In this document: one piece after another, positions 53,020-63,231 of the stretch | How positions within the stretch are numbered: the stretch's first letter is position 1 | How the letters are laid out: each line of letters starts with the position of its first letter | NCBI GenBank assembly: GCA_009927165.1 | Contig: RFNO01000107.1 | Location: 47,492-111,491, forward strand | Length of the DNA stretch: 64,000 nucleotides | Source: Pseudomonadota bacterium | GTDB taxonomy: Bacteria > Bdellovibrionota > FAC87 > UBA2466 | Reading direction: 5' to 3' | Notes under the pieces: model-generated | Databases searched by the model: none | The model's input: only the letters and a program-made list of their open reading frames with translations | What the model was told of the DNA's origin: nothing | Program-made: the position numbers and the translations under genes

Positions 53020-54962
53020 GAACTTTTATCTTTTCTCTATTGCTCCTCCAAGTAGTGGCCGGCTGTGCCGTTAAGCGGCCCAAACAGGGCCTCAGCGGTA
53101 TTCGAATGGAACCCGGCATATCTGTTTATATTGAGCCGGAAGCCAAAAGTACTTACCAGCTAGCAGAGAGAGAATTTCAATCAAAGAATTACGATCAGGC
53201 CCTTACACACTATCAGCAAATAAGAAGTCGTTGGCCAAGGGGAAAAGCAGCGGAGATTGCAACTTATCGTGCCGCCTCAATTGCCTACTACAAAGAGGAC
53301 TATGCAAAAGCTGCTCGTGAATTTGAAGCTTATGTCAGAAAATATCCCTCCTCTGTTTTCTCCTTCGATGCGACCTATAATCTTGCTGCTTCGGAATACC
53401 AGTTAGGACGTTTTGATCGTTCTCAGCAAATTCTGGAACGTTTTAAAAAAGATGAAGTACGCAAGCAGGGAGTTCGTCGAGCTGTTACCTTTTATCAGTT
53501 GCTCGCATTAAATGCTTCGAGCCAGCTCAATCATCGAGAAGCTGTTTTGGCTTATTCAAATCAGATTTCATTGATTGGGGATGAGGCTTCCAAGCGCTTG
53601 CTTGAGGAAAAAATAGACGATCAGTTGGACAAAATTGCAAATGCTCGCGATCTCCAAGATATCAGTGCTAATGCCGCCGATCCGATCAGTCGGGCTAAGG
53701 CTGGCAAACGCCTTTCCGCTCTGCTTGCGACCAAGTCTGAATTCATTAAGTCGGAAACTCCTAATGTAAAAAGTGAGAAGGTCACTGTGGCTCCCATTGA
53801 GCTTGGCGCTGGGAGTAGTGGGTCTCGACAAAACATCGGAGTAGTTCTTCCACTGTCTGGGAAATTCGCGCCATACGGGAAGCGCGCTCTTGAAGGAATT
53901 TTGCTCGCATCCAAGACTTTCGATTCAGGGACACAATTTGGATTTAGCGTATTTGTGGAAGATTCTAGCTCCAGCCCCGCGATGGCTCAAGCTGCGGTTG
54001 AGTCCCTTTATAGTAACCAGAATGCTATTGCTGTTATCGGACCTCTCAATTTTAAAGAGGCGTTGGCGGTTGGAGAAAAGTCTCAAGAACTGGGATTAGT
54101 AAATTTGTCTCTAGCTTCTAAGTTTGGCGTGTCGGTTCAGGGACCCTATGTGTTTCAAAATGCTCTGACTCCACAAATTCAGCTCGAGAATTTAGTTAAG
54201 TTTTCAGTTGCTGATAAAGGGTTAAGGCGCTTTGCAATTTTGGCTCCCTCCAACGCTTATGGAAAAGACATGGCGAATGAATTTTGGAATCAAGTGGAAG
54301 CTAGAGGCGGCAAAGTCGTAGCAGCTGAGTTTTACCCACCTTCTGAGACCGACTTTCAAGATCAAGTTAAATCGATGATCGGAATTAATGATCCTAGATA
54401 CAGAAAAGCTGAGTGGACTGCTTTGCAGGATTACTCAAAAGAGCAGAAGGCCACGACCGGAAAAGATCCCAAAGTAAAATTAAAACCAATTATTGATTTT
54501 GAAGCTGTTTTTCTTCCAGACTCACCTAAAACAGTGGCAGCAATTGCTGCAAATTTAGCTTATTTTGATGTGAGCGAAGTTGCACTTCTCGGTACTACTG
54601 AATGGAACTCAGATCAGCTCTACAAACGAGGGGGACGGTTTGTAGAAAAAGCGATCTTCCCTGGAGTAATGAACCCCATTACTCGGAGTGCTTCTCAGCG
54701 TGAGTTTATCCGCAGCTATCAAGAGGCCTATGGAAATCAACCCGATTTATTGGCAGCTCAGGGCTACGAAGCTATGATTCTGATTGGCGAAGCTCTGCAG
54801 AAAAGCCAGTCTGATAATCGAGCTGAACTTGCAAAGCAGTTGGCTTCTCTTAAGGATTTTGAAACTCCTATCGGAGTTACTACTTTTGACGAAAATCGTA
54901 TTTCTCGGCGAAGTATCCCTCTTTATAGCTTGGATAAGTACGGAAATATCGTAGAGCAATAA
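53016..54962 (+). CDS. Lipoprotein with TPR repeats and periplasmic-binding (LpoA/Peripla_BP-like) domain
   Basis: The 648-residue protein has a lipoprotein signal with lipobox VVAGC (Cys17). TPR-like helices span about residues 45-200 ([40 protein letters not shown]). A class I periplasmic-binding fold then begins near 270 ([20 protein letters not shown]) and runs to the end. That architecture matches LpoA-type activators of penicillin-binding proteins. It is translationally coupled to dnaJ (ATGA). Role as a PBP activator is inferred from family resemblance. Confidence 0.8.
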   Translation: MRTFIFSLLLLQVVAGCAVKRPKQGLSGIRMEPGISVYIEPEAKSTYQLAEREFQSKNYDQALTHYQQIRSRWPRGKAAEIATYRAASIAYYKEDYAKAAREFEAYVRKYPSSVFSFDATYNLAASEYQLGRFDRSQQILERFKKDEVRKQGVRRAVTFYQLLALNASSQLNHREAVLAYSNQISLIGDEASKRLLEEKIDDQLDKIANARDLQDISANAADPISRAKAGKRLSALLATKSEFIKSETPNVKSEKVTVAPIELGAGSSGSRQNIGVVLPLSGKFAPYGKRALEGILLASKTFDSGTQFGFSVFVEDSSSSPAMAQAAVESLYSNQNAIAVIGPLNFKEALAVGEKSQELGLVNLSLASKFGVSVQGPYVFQNALTPQIQLENLVKFSVADKGLRRFAILAPSNAYGKDMANEFWNQVEARGGKVVAAEFYPPSETDFQDQVKSMIGINDPRYRKAEWTALQDYSKEQKATTGKDPKVKLKPIIDFEAVFLPDSPKTVAAIAANLAYFDVSEVALLGTTEWNSDQLYKRGGRFVEKAIFPGVMNPITRSASQREFIRSYQEAYGNQPDLLAAQGYEAMILIGEALQKSQSDNRAELAKQLASLKDFETPIGVTTFDENRISRRSIPLYSLDKYGNIVEQ

Positions 54963-54989
54963 ACTGCTGTAAGTTTAGTTTTGCTTTCT

Positions 54990-55006
54990 GCGTCACCCTG
55001 ACGCAA
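54990..55006. repeat. Short perfect palindrome upstream of the dksA-like gene
   Basis: TGCGTCA (54990-54996) and TGACGCA (55000-55006) are perfect arms around CCC. The element lies 27 bases after the lipoprotein stop and 146 bases before the DksA-like start. It could be a terminator stem without a U-run, or an operator. A second weaker inverted repeat, TAAACT/AGTTTA, is at 54961-54978. Confidence 0.45.
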
Positions 55007-55151
55007 GGGGTACATTGCACCAGATTTTTGTCAGTGTTAGAATCGTGTTTATAGCAACTTTCCCTAGTTAAAGATTTACCAAACACAATTGAATGAGACG
55101 CAGAAGGAAACTTCTGTTTGTTTAGCACTTAGCTGGCCAAAGGAGCCTTTT

Positions 55152-55520
55152 ATGACTCTTAAGAAAAAAGACCTGCACCGTTTTACTGTGCTTCTTAAAG
55201 AAGAGAAAGCACGTATCCTCAACCAGCTGGAAAAAACCAAGAAGGCTGATCTGACTCTCAAAACAGAGGACCTTCCTGATGAAGTAGATTTGGCTTCTTC
55301 CGAGTTAAATCAGAGTATGAGCCTCAGAATTAGAGATCGCGAACGTGAACTGGTATTGCGTATTGAAGAGGCGCTAGTCAAAATCGAAAACGGTACCTAT
55401 GGGCTTTGTGAGATGTGTGAAGAACCGATTGAAGTGAAACGTTTAGAAGCTCAGCCTATCGCTGAAATGTGCATTCGTTGTAAAGAACAAGAAGAAATTC
55501 AGCGCAAAATCTACGCATAG
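55152..55520 (+). CDS. DksA/TraR-family zinc-finger regulator
   Basis: 122 residues from the ATG at 55152, preceded by AAAGGAG eight bases upstream; the frame is open to 55089 but that part has no ribosome site. A long coiled-coil (KKKDLHRFTVLLKEEKARIL) bears the DELD-like EDLPDEVDLASSEL tip and leads to a four-Cys zinc finger (CEMCEEPI ... CIRCK). DksA-type proteins bind the RNA polymerase secondary channel and act with ppGpp. Confidence 0.9.
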   Translation: MTLKKKDLHRFTVLLKEEKARILNQLEKTKKADLTLKTEDLPDEVDLASSELNQSMSLRIRDRERELVLRIEEALVKIENGTYGLCEMCEEPIEVKRLEAQPIAEMCIRCKEQEEIQRKIYA

Positions 55521-55705
55521 CGCTTTGAAAAACCTTCCCAACCCTTCTTTGGTGCAAAGCATCAAGTAGTCTTACTTTCAATTGATTTTTCTTCATTGCG
55601 AAAATCTTCTTTGACGTGAAAATGTAGCTCAAGACTTCCCGTAACTCCTCCGATCAGACCCTTGATAAGAACGCAGTATTTTTTGGTTCAACAGGGGTCA
55701 ATTCA

Positions 55706-58162
55706 ATGCCTAACGACTTCTCAGAAAACGAAGAAATAGCAATACCTGATCAATTACCTCTTCTGCCGGTGAGAGATGTAGTTGTATATCCCTACATGAT
55801 CCTACCATTGTTTGTGGGAAGAGAAGCTTCAATCAAAGCAGTGAACGAAGCTCTAGCAAAAGATCGGCTCATTTTCTTAGCTGCGCAGAAAGAAATCGCA
55901 GACGAGAATCCTTCGCCTGATAGTATCTATCCAATAGGTACCGTTGCCATGATCATGAGGATGCGAAAGCTTCCTGATGGTCGTGTGAAAATTTTGGTGC
56001 AAGGTTTAATGAAAGGTACTGCAGTCGACTTTGTCCAAGAAAAACCTTTCTTTATTTCGAAAGTTAAACAGATAAAAGAAAAGATTGCATCCCGAGGTCA
56101 GTTGGAAGTTGAAGCAGTGATGCGAACAGTAAAAGAGCAGCTGGAAAAAGTCATTTCCATGGGACGTGTTCTTTCTCCTGATATTCTCATGGTCGTGGAT
56201 GATATTACGGATGCAGGAAGGCTTGCAGATCTTGTTGCTTCTAATCTTGGGCTTAAAGTTTCAGAAGCTCAAGAGCTACTTGAGATGTTTGATCCGGTCG
56301 ATCGTCTCAAAAAAGTAAATGAAATTCTGATCAAAGAGCTAGAGATTCTAGCTATGCAAGCTCGTATACGTTCGCAGGCTCGAGATGAAATGACTAAGAG
56401 CCAACGTGAATACTTCCTTAGAGAGCAAATTCGTGCGATCAAGACCGAGCTTGGAGATAACGAATCTAAGTCTGAAGATATCGCTGAACTTCGAGCAAAA
56501 ATTGAAGCAGCTCACATGCCAGAAGAAGTGTATCAAGAAGCCATAAAGCAAGCGGGCAGATTAGAGCGAATGCACCAGGATGCAAGCGAAGCAACTATTG
56601 TTCGAACTTATTTAGATTGGTTGGTAGACATTCCTTGGAGCAAAACAACTCAAGACAACCTCGATTTGAATATTGCTCAAAAGGTTTTAGATGAAGATCA
56701 TTTCGGACTGAAAAAGATTAAAGAGCGTATTCTTGAATTTCTAGCCGTCAGAAAACTGAAGCCTGGAAGTAAAGGACCCATTCTTTGCTTCTTAGGACCC
56801 CCTGGGGTCGGAAAGACTAGCCTTGGAAAATCCATCGCTCGTGCGTTGGGTAGAAAATTTGTCCGAATATCGCTCGGCGGAGTGAGAGATGAAGCTGATA
56901 TTCGAGGCCATCGTAGAACCTATGTGGGTGCGATGCCAGGACGAATTGTTCAGGGGCTAAAACAAGCGGGTTCGAACAATCCCATATTTATGCTAGACGA
57001 GATTGACAAGTTGGGAGCAGACTTTAGAGGCGATCCAGCTGCAGCTCTTTTAGAAGTATTAGATCCGGAGCAAAATTTCAGCTTCCGAGATCATTACTTG
57101 AATCTGCCGTTCGATTTAACGAACGTGATGTTCATTGCAACAGCCAATATGATCGATACGATACCAGCGGCGCTGCGAGACCGTATGGAAGTGATTACTC
57201 TGGCGGGTTACAGTGAAGAAGAAAAGCTAAACATTGCTAAAAGGTTCTTAATCACGAAGCAAATTGAAGAGAATGGACTGAAACCCAGTCAGATCGATAT
57301 TACTGATGATGCTGTTGAACGAGTTGTTGAACAGTATACTCAGGAATCCGGTCTGAGAAACCTTGAGCGAAACATCGCTGGTATTTGTCGCAAAGTTGCC
57401 AAGAAATTTGCAACAGGAGAGGTAAAGGGTGACAAGATAGTTGTTAATGGCAATTCCATTCCGAAATATTTGGGACCACCCAAAAATCTCAAAGAGGAAG
57501 AACGAGAACGAGATGAAGTAGGAGTAGTAACGGGATTGGCCTGGACCCAGTTCGGTGGCGATGTATTAAACATCGAAGTGACCATGATGAAAAAGATGGG
57601 TGGAGGAGTTATTTTAACTGGCTCCTTGGGCGATGTGATGAAAGAGTCAGCTCACACTGCACTCAGTTACATCCGAAGCAAAGCATCCATGTATGGAATT
57701 GATGAAAAAGTGTTCAGCCGTTATGAAATTCACGTCCACGTTCCTCAAGGAGCGATACCGAAGGACGGTCCATCAGCTGGTGTAACATTAGCGACTGCAA
57801 TACTCTCTTTGCTCACGGGTAATCCCGTCAGAAAAGATGTTGCTATGACCGGCGAAGTAACTTTGCGTGGCAAGGTTCTTCCGATCGGCGGGGTTAAAGA
57901 GAAAACGTTAGCAGCCCTTCGACATGGGATAAAAGAGATTATTATTCCCTATCGGAATCATAAGGATCTGGATGACGTGCCAAAAGAGCTTCGAAAAAGA
58001 TGCAAGTTCCAACTTGCTAAAGAAGTCGATGAAGTTTTCTGTGAGGCTCTCGTGCACAATCCGCATGAGTGGGCAAAGCAGTTGAAAGATGCCCATGAGA
58101 AAGCGGAAAAATCATCAGCATCTACGGGTCGTTCCGGTAAGAGCGTAGAACGAGCAGCTTAG
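55706..58162 (+). CDS. lon: ATP-dependent protease Lon
   Basis: The 818-residue Lon has the substrate-binding N domain (LPLLPVRDVVVYPYMILPLF), AAA+ core with Walker A FLGPPGVGKTSLG, Walker B FMLDEID, and the serine-lysine protease domain: PKDGPSAGVT (catalytic Ser) and LPIGGVKEKTLAA (Lys). The tail ends in low-complexity Lys/Ser/Gly. AGGGG lies about nine bases before the ATG. It degrades misfolded and regulatory proteins in the cytosol. A GC-rich hairpin follows. Confidence 0.97.
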   Translation: MPNDFSENEEIAIPDQLPLLPVRDVVVYPYMILPLFVGREASIKAVNEALAKDRLIFLAAQKEIADENPSPDSIYPIGTVAMIMRMRKLPDGRVKILVQGLMKGTAVDFVQEKPFFISKVKQIKEKIASRGQLEVEAVMRTVKEQLEKVISMGRVLSPDILMVVDDITDAGRLADLVASNLGLKVSEAQELLEMFDPVDRLKKVNEILIKELEILAMQARIRSQARDEMTKSQREYFLREQIRAIKTELGDNESKSEDIAELRAKIEAAHMPEEVYQEAIKQAGRLERMHQDASEATIVRTYLDWLVDIPWSKTTQDNLDLNIAQKVLDEDHFGLKKIKERILEFLAVRKLKPGSKGPILCFLGPPGVGKTSLGKSIARALGRKFVRISLGGVRDEADIRGHRRTYVGAMPGRIVQGLKQAGSNNPIFMLDEIDKLGADFRGDPAAALLEVLDPEQNFSFRDHYLNLPFDLTNVMFIATANMIDTIPAALRDRMEVITLAGYSEEEKLNIAKRFLITKQIEENGLKPSQIDITDDAVERVVEQYTQESGLRNLERNIAGICRKVAKKFATGEVKGDKIVVNGNSIPKYLGPPKNLKEEERERDEVGVVTGLAWTQFGGDVLNIEVTMMKKMGGGVILTGSLGDVMKESAHTALSYIRSKASMYGIDEKVFSRYEIHVHVPQGAIPKDGPSAGVTLATAILSLLTGNPVRKDVAMTGEVTLRGKVLPIGGVKEKTLAALRHGIKEIIIPYRNHKDLDDVPKELRKRCKFQLAKEVDEVFCEALVHNPHEWAKQLKDAHEKAEKSSASTGRSGKSVERAA

Positions 58163-58168
58163 GTTCGA

Positions 58169-58193
58169 TTCCCCCGCGGTTTTCGCGGGGGAA
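58169..58193 (+). terminator. GC-rich hairpin after lon
   Basis: TTCCCCCGCG (58169-58178) pairs perfectly with CGCGGGGGAA (58184-58193) over ten bases, with a GTTTT loop. It starts seven bases after the lon stop. Strong stem, but no T-run follows on the plus strand, so intrinsic termination would be inefficient. Confidence 0.6.
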
Positions 58194-58294
58194 AATCATC
58201 ATACATATCAGCAGGTTGCATTCCAGCCCCTGAACGCGCTTTCCTTTTACCGAAGTCCCTTGCCCCTCGCCAAAATCGTATTAGATTAAAAGTA

Positions 58295-59845
58295 ATGCTG
58301 ATCACAAGATACATGACGGGAGTGGTATTCTTTCTCAGTGCATCTTTATCCTTGGCTCAAATTCACATTGAAAACGATCTAGGGAAGGCTTTAGGGGGAA
58401 CTGAGCCAGTAAGTGTATTGATCAAAATGGAAAAATCCTTTGATCTGAAATCCTTTGGTCAATTGCCAGCTTCTCCTGAAAAACGCAGTGAAACCATAGC
58501 CCAAGTTTTAGAATCCCACCTCAAGTCCCAGCTCCACCAACAAGCTCCTTGGTTAAAAGCCGGTTCGGAAAGCGGAGTTAATGAGATTACCCCTCTTTGG
58601 TTGGTAGGAGCGATCAGAGTACGTGCTGTTCCGGCTGTCATTGAAAAGCTGCTTTTAGTGAATGGAACGAATCGAATTAATCTTGAAAAGGCTAAGCCAG
58701 TACACGGATTTTTTGATGAGACTAAATCAGCAACTGATATTCCAGGAAGAGACACTAAGACTTCGGAGCTCGGTTGGGGGGTTCAAAAAATAATGGCCCC
58801 TGAAGTTTGGAGTTCTGGCGTACAGGGACAGGGGGTGATTGTTGCTGTCCTAGATAGCGGAGTGAATATCCGTCATCCGGATTTGGAGGGAAATATTTGG
58901 ACGAATCCAGGAGAAACAGGAAAAGACGATTCTGGTAACGATAAGTCTAATAATGGCTTAGATGATGATCAAAATGGTTATGCTGATGATGTGTATGGTT
59001 GGAATTTTGAAGAAAACACGAACGATGTTTCTGATTATTTAGGTCATGGTACCCAAGCAGCAGGAGTTATTTCGGGTCAAGGGAAGAAAGGAACTCGTAC
59101 TGGAGTTGCTCCTCGTGCACAAGTGATGGCTCTTCGTTCCTGTTGCCTTTTGGGTGGGGAAGTTGCCGAGTCGGTAATTTGGGAGGCTATGCAGTACGCA
59201 ATGAAAAAAGGAGCGCGAGTAATCAGCATGTCAGTGAGCATGAAACATTGGGGTAACCCAAGTTATCCTCAGTGGCGTCGTGCTTCCGAAGTATTAAATT
59301 TGTCTAACATTGTTCATGTAAACTCAGCTGGAAATCGCGGAAAAGGCAATGAGCCCTTCAATATTGGTGCACCAGGCTCCAATCCGCCTGCTTGGCTTCA
59401 TCCTCAGCAAGCAAAAAATTCTACTGAACTTTCTTCGATGATTACGGTTGGAGCTGTCGATTTTGAAGACCACTTAAGAAATTATTCGAGTGTGGGGCCC
59501 GTTACGTGGGAATCCGTTCAAGGTTACCAAGATTTCCCTTACGAAAATGGAAAGAAACCCGGACTAGTAAAGCCAGACATCTGTGCTCCCAGTGAAACTC
59601 CAAGTCTTTCTTTGGACGGCGAGAGCTACACTCTCTCTTTTGGCGGAACTTCATCAGCCACTCCACACGTTGCCGGTGTCGTTGCTCTTTTGTTGTCAGA
59701 GAAACCCTCTTTGACTGTAGCTCAAGTCACGGAAAGTATCCAAATGTCAGCAGTGAAAGTAGAGGGAGAATTTACCAATCAATGCGGAGCTGGACGATTA
59801 GATGCTTCGGCAGCTTTCAAGTATGTGAAAACTCATTTCGAGTAA
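58295..59845 (+). CDS. Secreted subtilisin-like serine protease (S8)
   Basis: The 516-residue protease has a signal peptide (VVFFLSASLSLAQ) and a pro-region to about residue 155. The catalytic domain holds Asp in VAVLDSGVNIRHPD, His in LGHGTQAAGVISG, Asn in VNSAGNRGKGN and the nucleophile Ser in GGTSSATPHVAGVVALLLS. A DDDQNGYADDVYGWNF calcium-type loop precedes the His. It is a probable extracellular or periplasmic protease. It is transcribed alone, convergent with comF. Confidence 0.92.
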   Translation: MLITRYMTGVVFFLSASLSLAQIHIENDLGKALGGTEPVSVLIKMEKSFDLKSFGQLPASPEKRSETIAQVLESHLKSQLHQQAPWLKAGSESGVNEITPLWLVGAIRVRAVPAVIEKLLLVNGTNRINLEKAKPVHGFFDETKSATDIPGRDTKTSELGWGVQKIMAPEVWSSGVQGQGVIVAVLDSGVNIRHPDLEGNIWTNPGETGKDDSGNDKSNNGLDDDQNGYADDVYGWNFEENTNDVSDYLGHGTQAAGVISGQGKKGTRTGVAPRAQVMALRSCCLLGGEVAESVIWEAMQYAMKKGARVISMSVSMKHWGNPSYPQWRRASEVLNLSNIVHVNSAGNRGKGNEPFNIGAPGSNPPAWLHPQQAKNSTELSSMITVGAVDFEDHLRNYSSVGPVTWESVQGYQDFPYENGKKPGLVKPDICAPSETPSLSLDGESYTLSFGGTSSATPHVAGVVALLLSEKPSLTVAQVTESIQMSAVKVEGEFTNQCGAGRLDASAAFKYVKTHFE

Positions 59846-59849
59846 GCCT

Positions 59850-60566
59850 CTAGAGCTTTCGAAAAAGTGTCCAACCAAAAACCTCTTTTGTTCCGGCCTG
59901 TATTAAAGCTTTGGCACAGCTTCTGAGCGTCTCCCCTGTTGTGTAGACATCATCAATTAAGCAAACAGTTTGAGGAGGAGCCCCCTGATTCACCCACTGG
60001 AAAGCGTTGTCCAAATTGTTTAACCGTGCTGACCTTGTGAGAGTGCTTTGAGCTGCAGTATCTCTTATTTTCTTGAGTGACTTCACATCAGTTTTTAATT
60101 TCAGATTTTTCGCTAAAGTTAGTGCCAGCCATTCAGATTGGTTAAAAGTTCTCTCAAGAAATCGGTTGATTGACAGAGGAACTGGAATCAAAACAGGCAT
60201 CTGGCTTCCAAGGTGAGGCAAACTACTCGGAATAAAAGGTTTTAATAAGGACAGTCGCTCGTATTTTTTCTCGTATTTAATGGTGTGCAGAAGCTTTCGG
60301 GCAACGGGATTCAGTGCCCATGAGCTAAAGACAGAAGCGAGGGGAGTCGTTGGGCAACAGCGCCAAGATTCGTCTGGAAATCTTGGAGACTGGCATTGGA
60401 GGCAGACCGTAGTTTCGATTTTGGGAAAGGATCTGCATTTCATACAAAGAGCAAGCGAAGTTACCGCTGTCCCACAGGTAGGGCATTGAGCATCTAAGAT
60501 CCAGAGCAAATAGGTTTGAAGGACACGAGCTATCAAGAGAGGATCTCGGGAGGCCTTAAGGACCAA
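59850..60566 (-). CDS. comF: ComF-family phosphoribosyltransferase-like protein
   Basis: The 238-residue protein has an N-terminal zinc-finger region (CPTCGTAV, LCMKC, CLQC, CC) and a phosphoribosyltransferase-type domain ending VCLIDDVYTTGETLRSCAKA. ComF is needed for DNA uptake in competent species; related GntX has similar layout. Its 5' end overlaps yifB by 34 bases with the ATG at 60566; a TTG at 60536 would overlap by only four. Confidence 0.87.
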   Translation of the reverse strand: MVLKASRDPLLIARVLQTYLLWILDAQCPTCGTAVTSLALCMKCRSFPKIETTVCLQCQSPRFPDESWRCCPTTPLASVFSSWALNPVARKLLHTIKYEKKYERLSLLKPFIPSSLPHLGSQMPVLIPVPLSINRFLERTFNQSEWLALTLAKNLKLKTDVKSLKKIRDTAAQSTLTRSARLNNLDNAFQWVNQGAPPQTVCLIDDVYTTGETLRSCAKALIQAGTKEVFGWTLFRKL

Positions 60567-62014
60567 GCTTCTTCGAGGTCTAGCTCAGTGATGTGCTCCC
60601 TGTCTTCCAAAAGAGCCAGAGTGAAACCCACCTCAAGAAGCATTTTGAGTCTTCTGAAGCTAACAGGATAATGGCTTTCAATTTGTCTAAGCCAGTTGAG
60701 ACCTCCGAGGTCTAGGCGTCCCTTGAGTTTGAGCCATTCCATTGGTTTCATATGGGGTGAGTCAAAAGCACTCCTGACTTTTGAGATGAGTTGCCTCGCA
60801 ACCGTCTGGGAGTAACCGTCACAGGGCGTATGGGCTTTCGCTGGCTCCAGCCAAAAATAAATCGGAAATCTATCGAGTAGAGGTCCAGAGAGGCGTTTGC
60901 GATAGGACCGAAGCGTTTCTGGGGAACATGAGCATTGCCCCAATTTAGAGCCTGCATAACCACAGCGGCATGGGTTCATAGCTGCGATCAGATGAAATTT
61001 GGCTGGTAACTGTATGCACTGAGAAATGCGATGGATTCGTATTTCACCTTCTTGGAGCGGCTCGCGAAGGCCTTCGATAGCATCTCTTCTAAACTCAGGT
61101 AGTTCATCCATAAAAAGAATTCCATTATGAGCGAGCGAGATTTCCCCTGGAGTAACCTGGCTGCTTCCCCCCCCTAAAAAAGCTGAACTTGAAATAGAGT
61201 GATGAGGGGCCCGAAAGGGCGGGATAAGATGAGCGGGTCTCTCCAACCCGGATAAGCTATGAATGCGGCTGACTTCAAGGAGTTCCCTCTGAGAAAGCGG
61301 AGGCAGAAGAGAGGGACAAGAATGAGCTAAAAGGGTTTTTCCGGCTCCGGGCGGACCTTCGAGCAAAAAAGGGTGTCGGCCAGCCAATGAAATCACTAAA
61401 GATCGTTTGGCTTGTTTCAGTCCAACGATGGAGTCCAATGTCAGCGAATTGGAGTAAACTGTTTCAATCTGGGGAGGAGACGAAAAAGGTCGCGGAATTG
61501 TTTTTTCGAAACAAAAAGCAATTGCTTCTCTGATATCGTCGCAAAGAACTATCTTGTCAGATTCAAAAAGCGCTGCCTCTAATGCATTCTCCCGCGGAAC
61601 GAGAACAAAACTGATCGAGGGTGCATTGAGGAGTGCCTCCAAAAGCGGGATAAGCTGCCGAATGGCTCGTACTTTACCCGAGAGTGAAAGTTCACCCAAA
61701 AACCCGATTTGCTGTATGGGATCGGTTGGGAAGAATCCTTCTAAAGTAAGAATACTCATTGCGATGGGGAGATCAAAATGACTGCCACCTTTCTTAGTGC
61801 CCGCAGGGGAAAGGTGAACTAAAAGTTTCTGTGTGGGTACGGAGAAACCTAACTGAAGCAAGCTTGCTTTTACTCTTTCACGACTTTCTTGAACTACTTC
61901 ATTAGGTAATCCGGTTATTTGAATTTGGGGTAGTGCATTCTGTTTGGATGCTTCTAATTGAACCAGCTTGCCCTTCACACCATCGATGCAGGAACTGAAT
62001 GTTCGAGAAATCAT
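60533..62014 (-). CDS. comM: YifB/ComM-family AAA+ ATPase (Mg-chelatase-like)
   Basis: The 493-residue protein has the N-terminal Lon-like domain (SLLQLGFSVPTQKLLVHLSP, DLPIAMSIL), then the Mg-chelatase AAA+ module with Walker A EGPPGAGKTLLAHSC, APHHSISSSAFLGG, GEISLAHNGILFMDELPEF and the arginine-rich AMNPCRCGY, ending in the helical lid. ComM family members are branch-migrating helicases used in natural transformation. Overlaps comF, a second competence-type gene. Confidence 0.93.
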   Translation of the reverse strand: MISRTFSSCIDGVKGKLVQLEASKQNALPQIQITGLPNEVVQESRERVKASLLQLGFSVPTQKLLVHLSPAGTKKGGSHFDLPIAMSILTLEGFFPTDPIQQIGFLGELSLSGKVRAIRQLIPLLEALLNAPSISFVLVPRENALEAALFESDKIVLCDDIREAIAFCFEKTIPRPFSSPPQIETVYSNSLTLDSIVGLKQAKRSLVISLAGRHPFLLEGPPGAGKTLLAHSCPSLLPPLSQRELLEVSRIHSLSGLERPAHLIPPFRAPHHSISSSAFLGGGSSQVTPGEISLAHNGILFMDELPEFRRDAIEGLREPLQEGEIRIHRISQCIQLPAKFHLIAAMNPCRCGYAGSKLGQCSCSPETLRSYRKRLSGPLLDRFPIYFWLEPAKAHTPCDGYSQTVARQLISKVRSAFDSPHMKPMEWLKLKGRLDLGGLNWLRQIESHYPVSFRRLKMLLEVGFTLALLEDREHITELDLEEAWSLRPPEILS

Positions 62015-62119
62015 AGGTAAATGATTTGCAGAACCTGTGCCTGGTAAACCTCGATGGGAAAGACTAGGAAAGCATTAATCTGAGTAGTAAAACTGTCCTT
62101 GAAATATCAAAAATGGCTG

Positions 62120-63181
62120 TTAAGAAAAAATCTTAAAAACCTCAAGAGCTCCAAAAATCAAAAAGCATCCCTGAACTGTTTTCAAAACTCCAGAAGCGCT
62201 TCCCTCAGCAATGCCGCTGAACGCTGGGGCTGCCAAAAGAGTGTAAGTGGCAATATCACGATAGGGGGTTGAGAGAAGAAGTGCTATCAGCAAGAAAAGA
62301 GGTAATACACGGTGAAGAAAAGTGGAAAAGATAAAAAAGCTAGCGACGGTTCCAATGAGCAGAATGAGAATTGCAATGCTTTGTCCCAGATAGGTTTGGG
62401 AAACAGCCCAAGTGAAATTTTGCTGTTGTTGAGCTGCGGCCAAGAGATTAAAAAATGCCGAGTCATAGATAATGGCAGGTGAGTTTTCATATAAAGACCA
62501 ATTGAAAAAAACAGCCAATCCTACTGGAATAATTAGGTAAAGAGCTCTTCGGGAAATTTCAGCCATTGCAAAATGTCGCTGTTGGTTCCAAAAAATTAAA
62601 AGGAGCAAGGGAATGAGAAAAATGGCAAAGGGTTTATTAACAGCCAAAACCCCAAGGGCCAATCCAGCGAGCAGCCACCGATTATCCATTCCATGCCGAA
62701 GGACATAAACAGAAAGAAAACAACTGAGCGATAAAGTGGAGCCGAAACTGAGCTCGTAACTGGTCAACCAAAGTATCGCCAAAATACAGGTGTCGACAGC
62801 TACATCAGGGAGAGCCATCAGATTTACCATTGCGTAAAGCTCAGCCAAAAAGAGGAAGAGAAAAATGTTGGAAAGTATAAGGACTGTGATTCCAGAGGGA
62901 AGTCCCAAAAGTTCACCGAAAATTTTTCCTAACCATATAAAAGGGTCTTTTTTTTGGGAAACTATTTGGAGAAAGCTCTGACCAGAAAATTGTTTTAATT
63001 CAGTGGCCTCAGGTGTGTTCGACGCTTTTTGAATAAACTGTTCCCACAGAGTTGGTAGAGGCTGAATCGATAATTGAACTTGTTTTTTCTCGGTATCGAA
63101 AACATGAAAATTAATTGCGCAGAGAGCCACTACTGTTAGAAAAAATCGATGAGTGAGTAAACTAAGGGAAACTCGCCACAT
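62120..63181 (-). CDS. Polytopic membrane protein, glycosyltransferase-C-like, unknown function
   Basis: The 353-residue protein has about nine hydrophobic helices: FFLTVVALCAINFHVFDTE opens it, a hydrophilic loop spans 35-75, then regular helices with LALGVLAVNKPFAIFLIPLL and ILILLIGTVASFFIF follow. The overall shape resembles GT-C or PMT-type sugar transferases, but I see no defining motif, and the usual first-loop Asp is weak (VFDTE). It stands 50 bases from rsmE on the same strand. Function cannot be assigned. Confidence 0.55.
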   Translation of the reverse strand: MWRVSLSLLTHRFFLTVVALCAINFHVFDTEKKQVQLSIQPLPTLWEQFIQKASNTPEATELKQFSGQSFLQIVSQKKDPFIWLGKIFGELLGLPSGITVLILSNIFLFLFLAELYAMVNLMALPDVAVDTCILAILWLTSYELSFGSTLSLSCFLSVYVLRHGMDNRWLLAGLALGVLAVNKPFAIFLIPLLLLIFWNQQRHFAMAEISRRALYLIIPVGLAVFFNWSLYENSPAIIYDSAFFNLLAAAQQQQNFTWAVSQTYLGQSIAILILLIGTVASFFIFSTFLHRVLPLFLLIALLLSTPYRDIATYTLLAAPAFSGIAEGSASGVLKTVQGCFLIFGALEVFKIFS

Positions 63182-63231
63182 AAGTTCTAATCATAACATT
63201 GGAGATGCACAGCTCCTAGATACGTTTCCGA

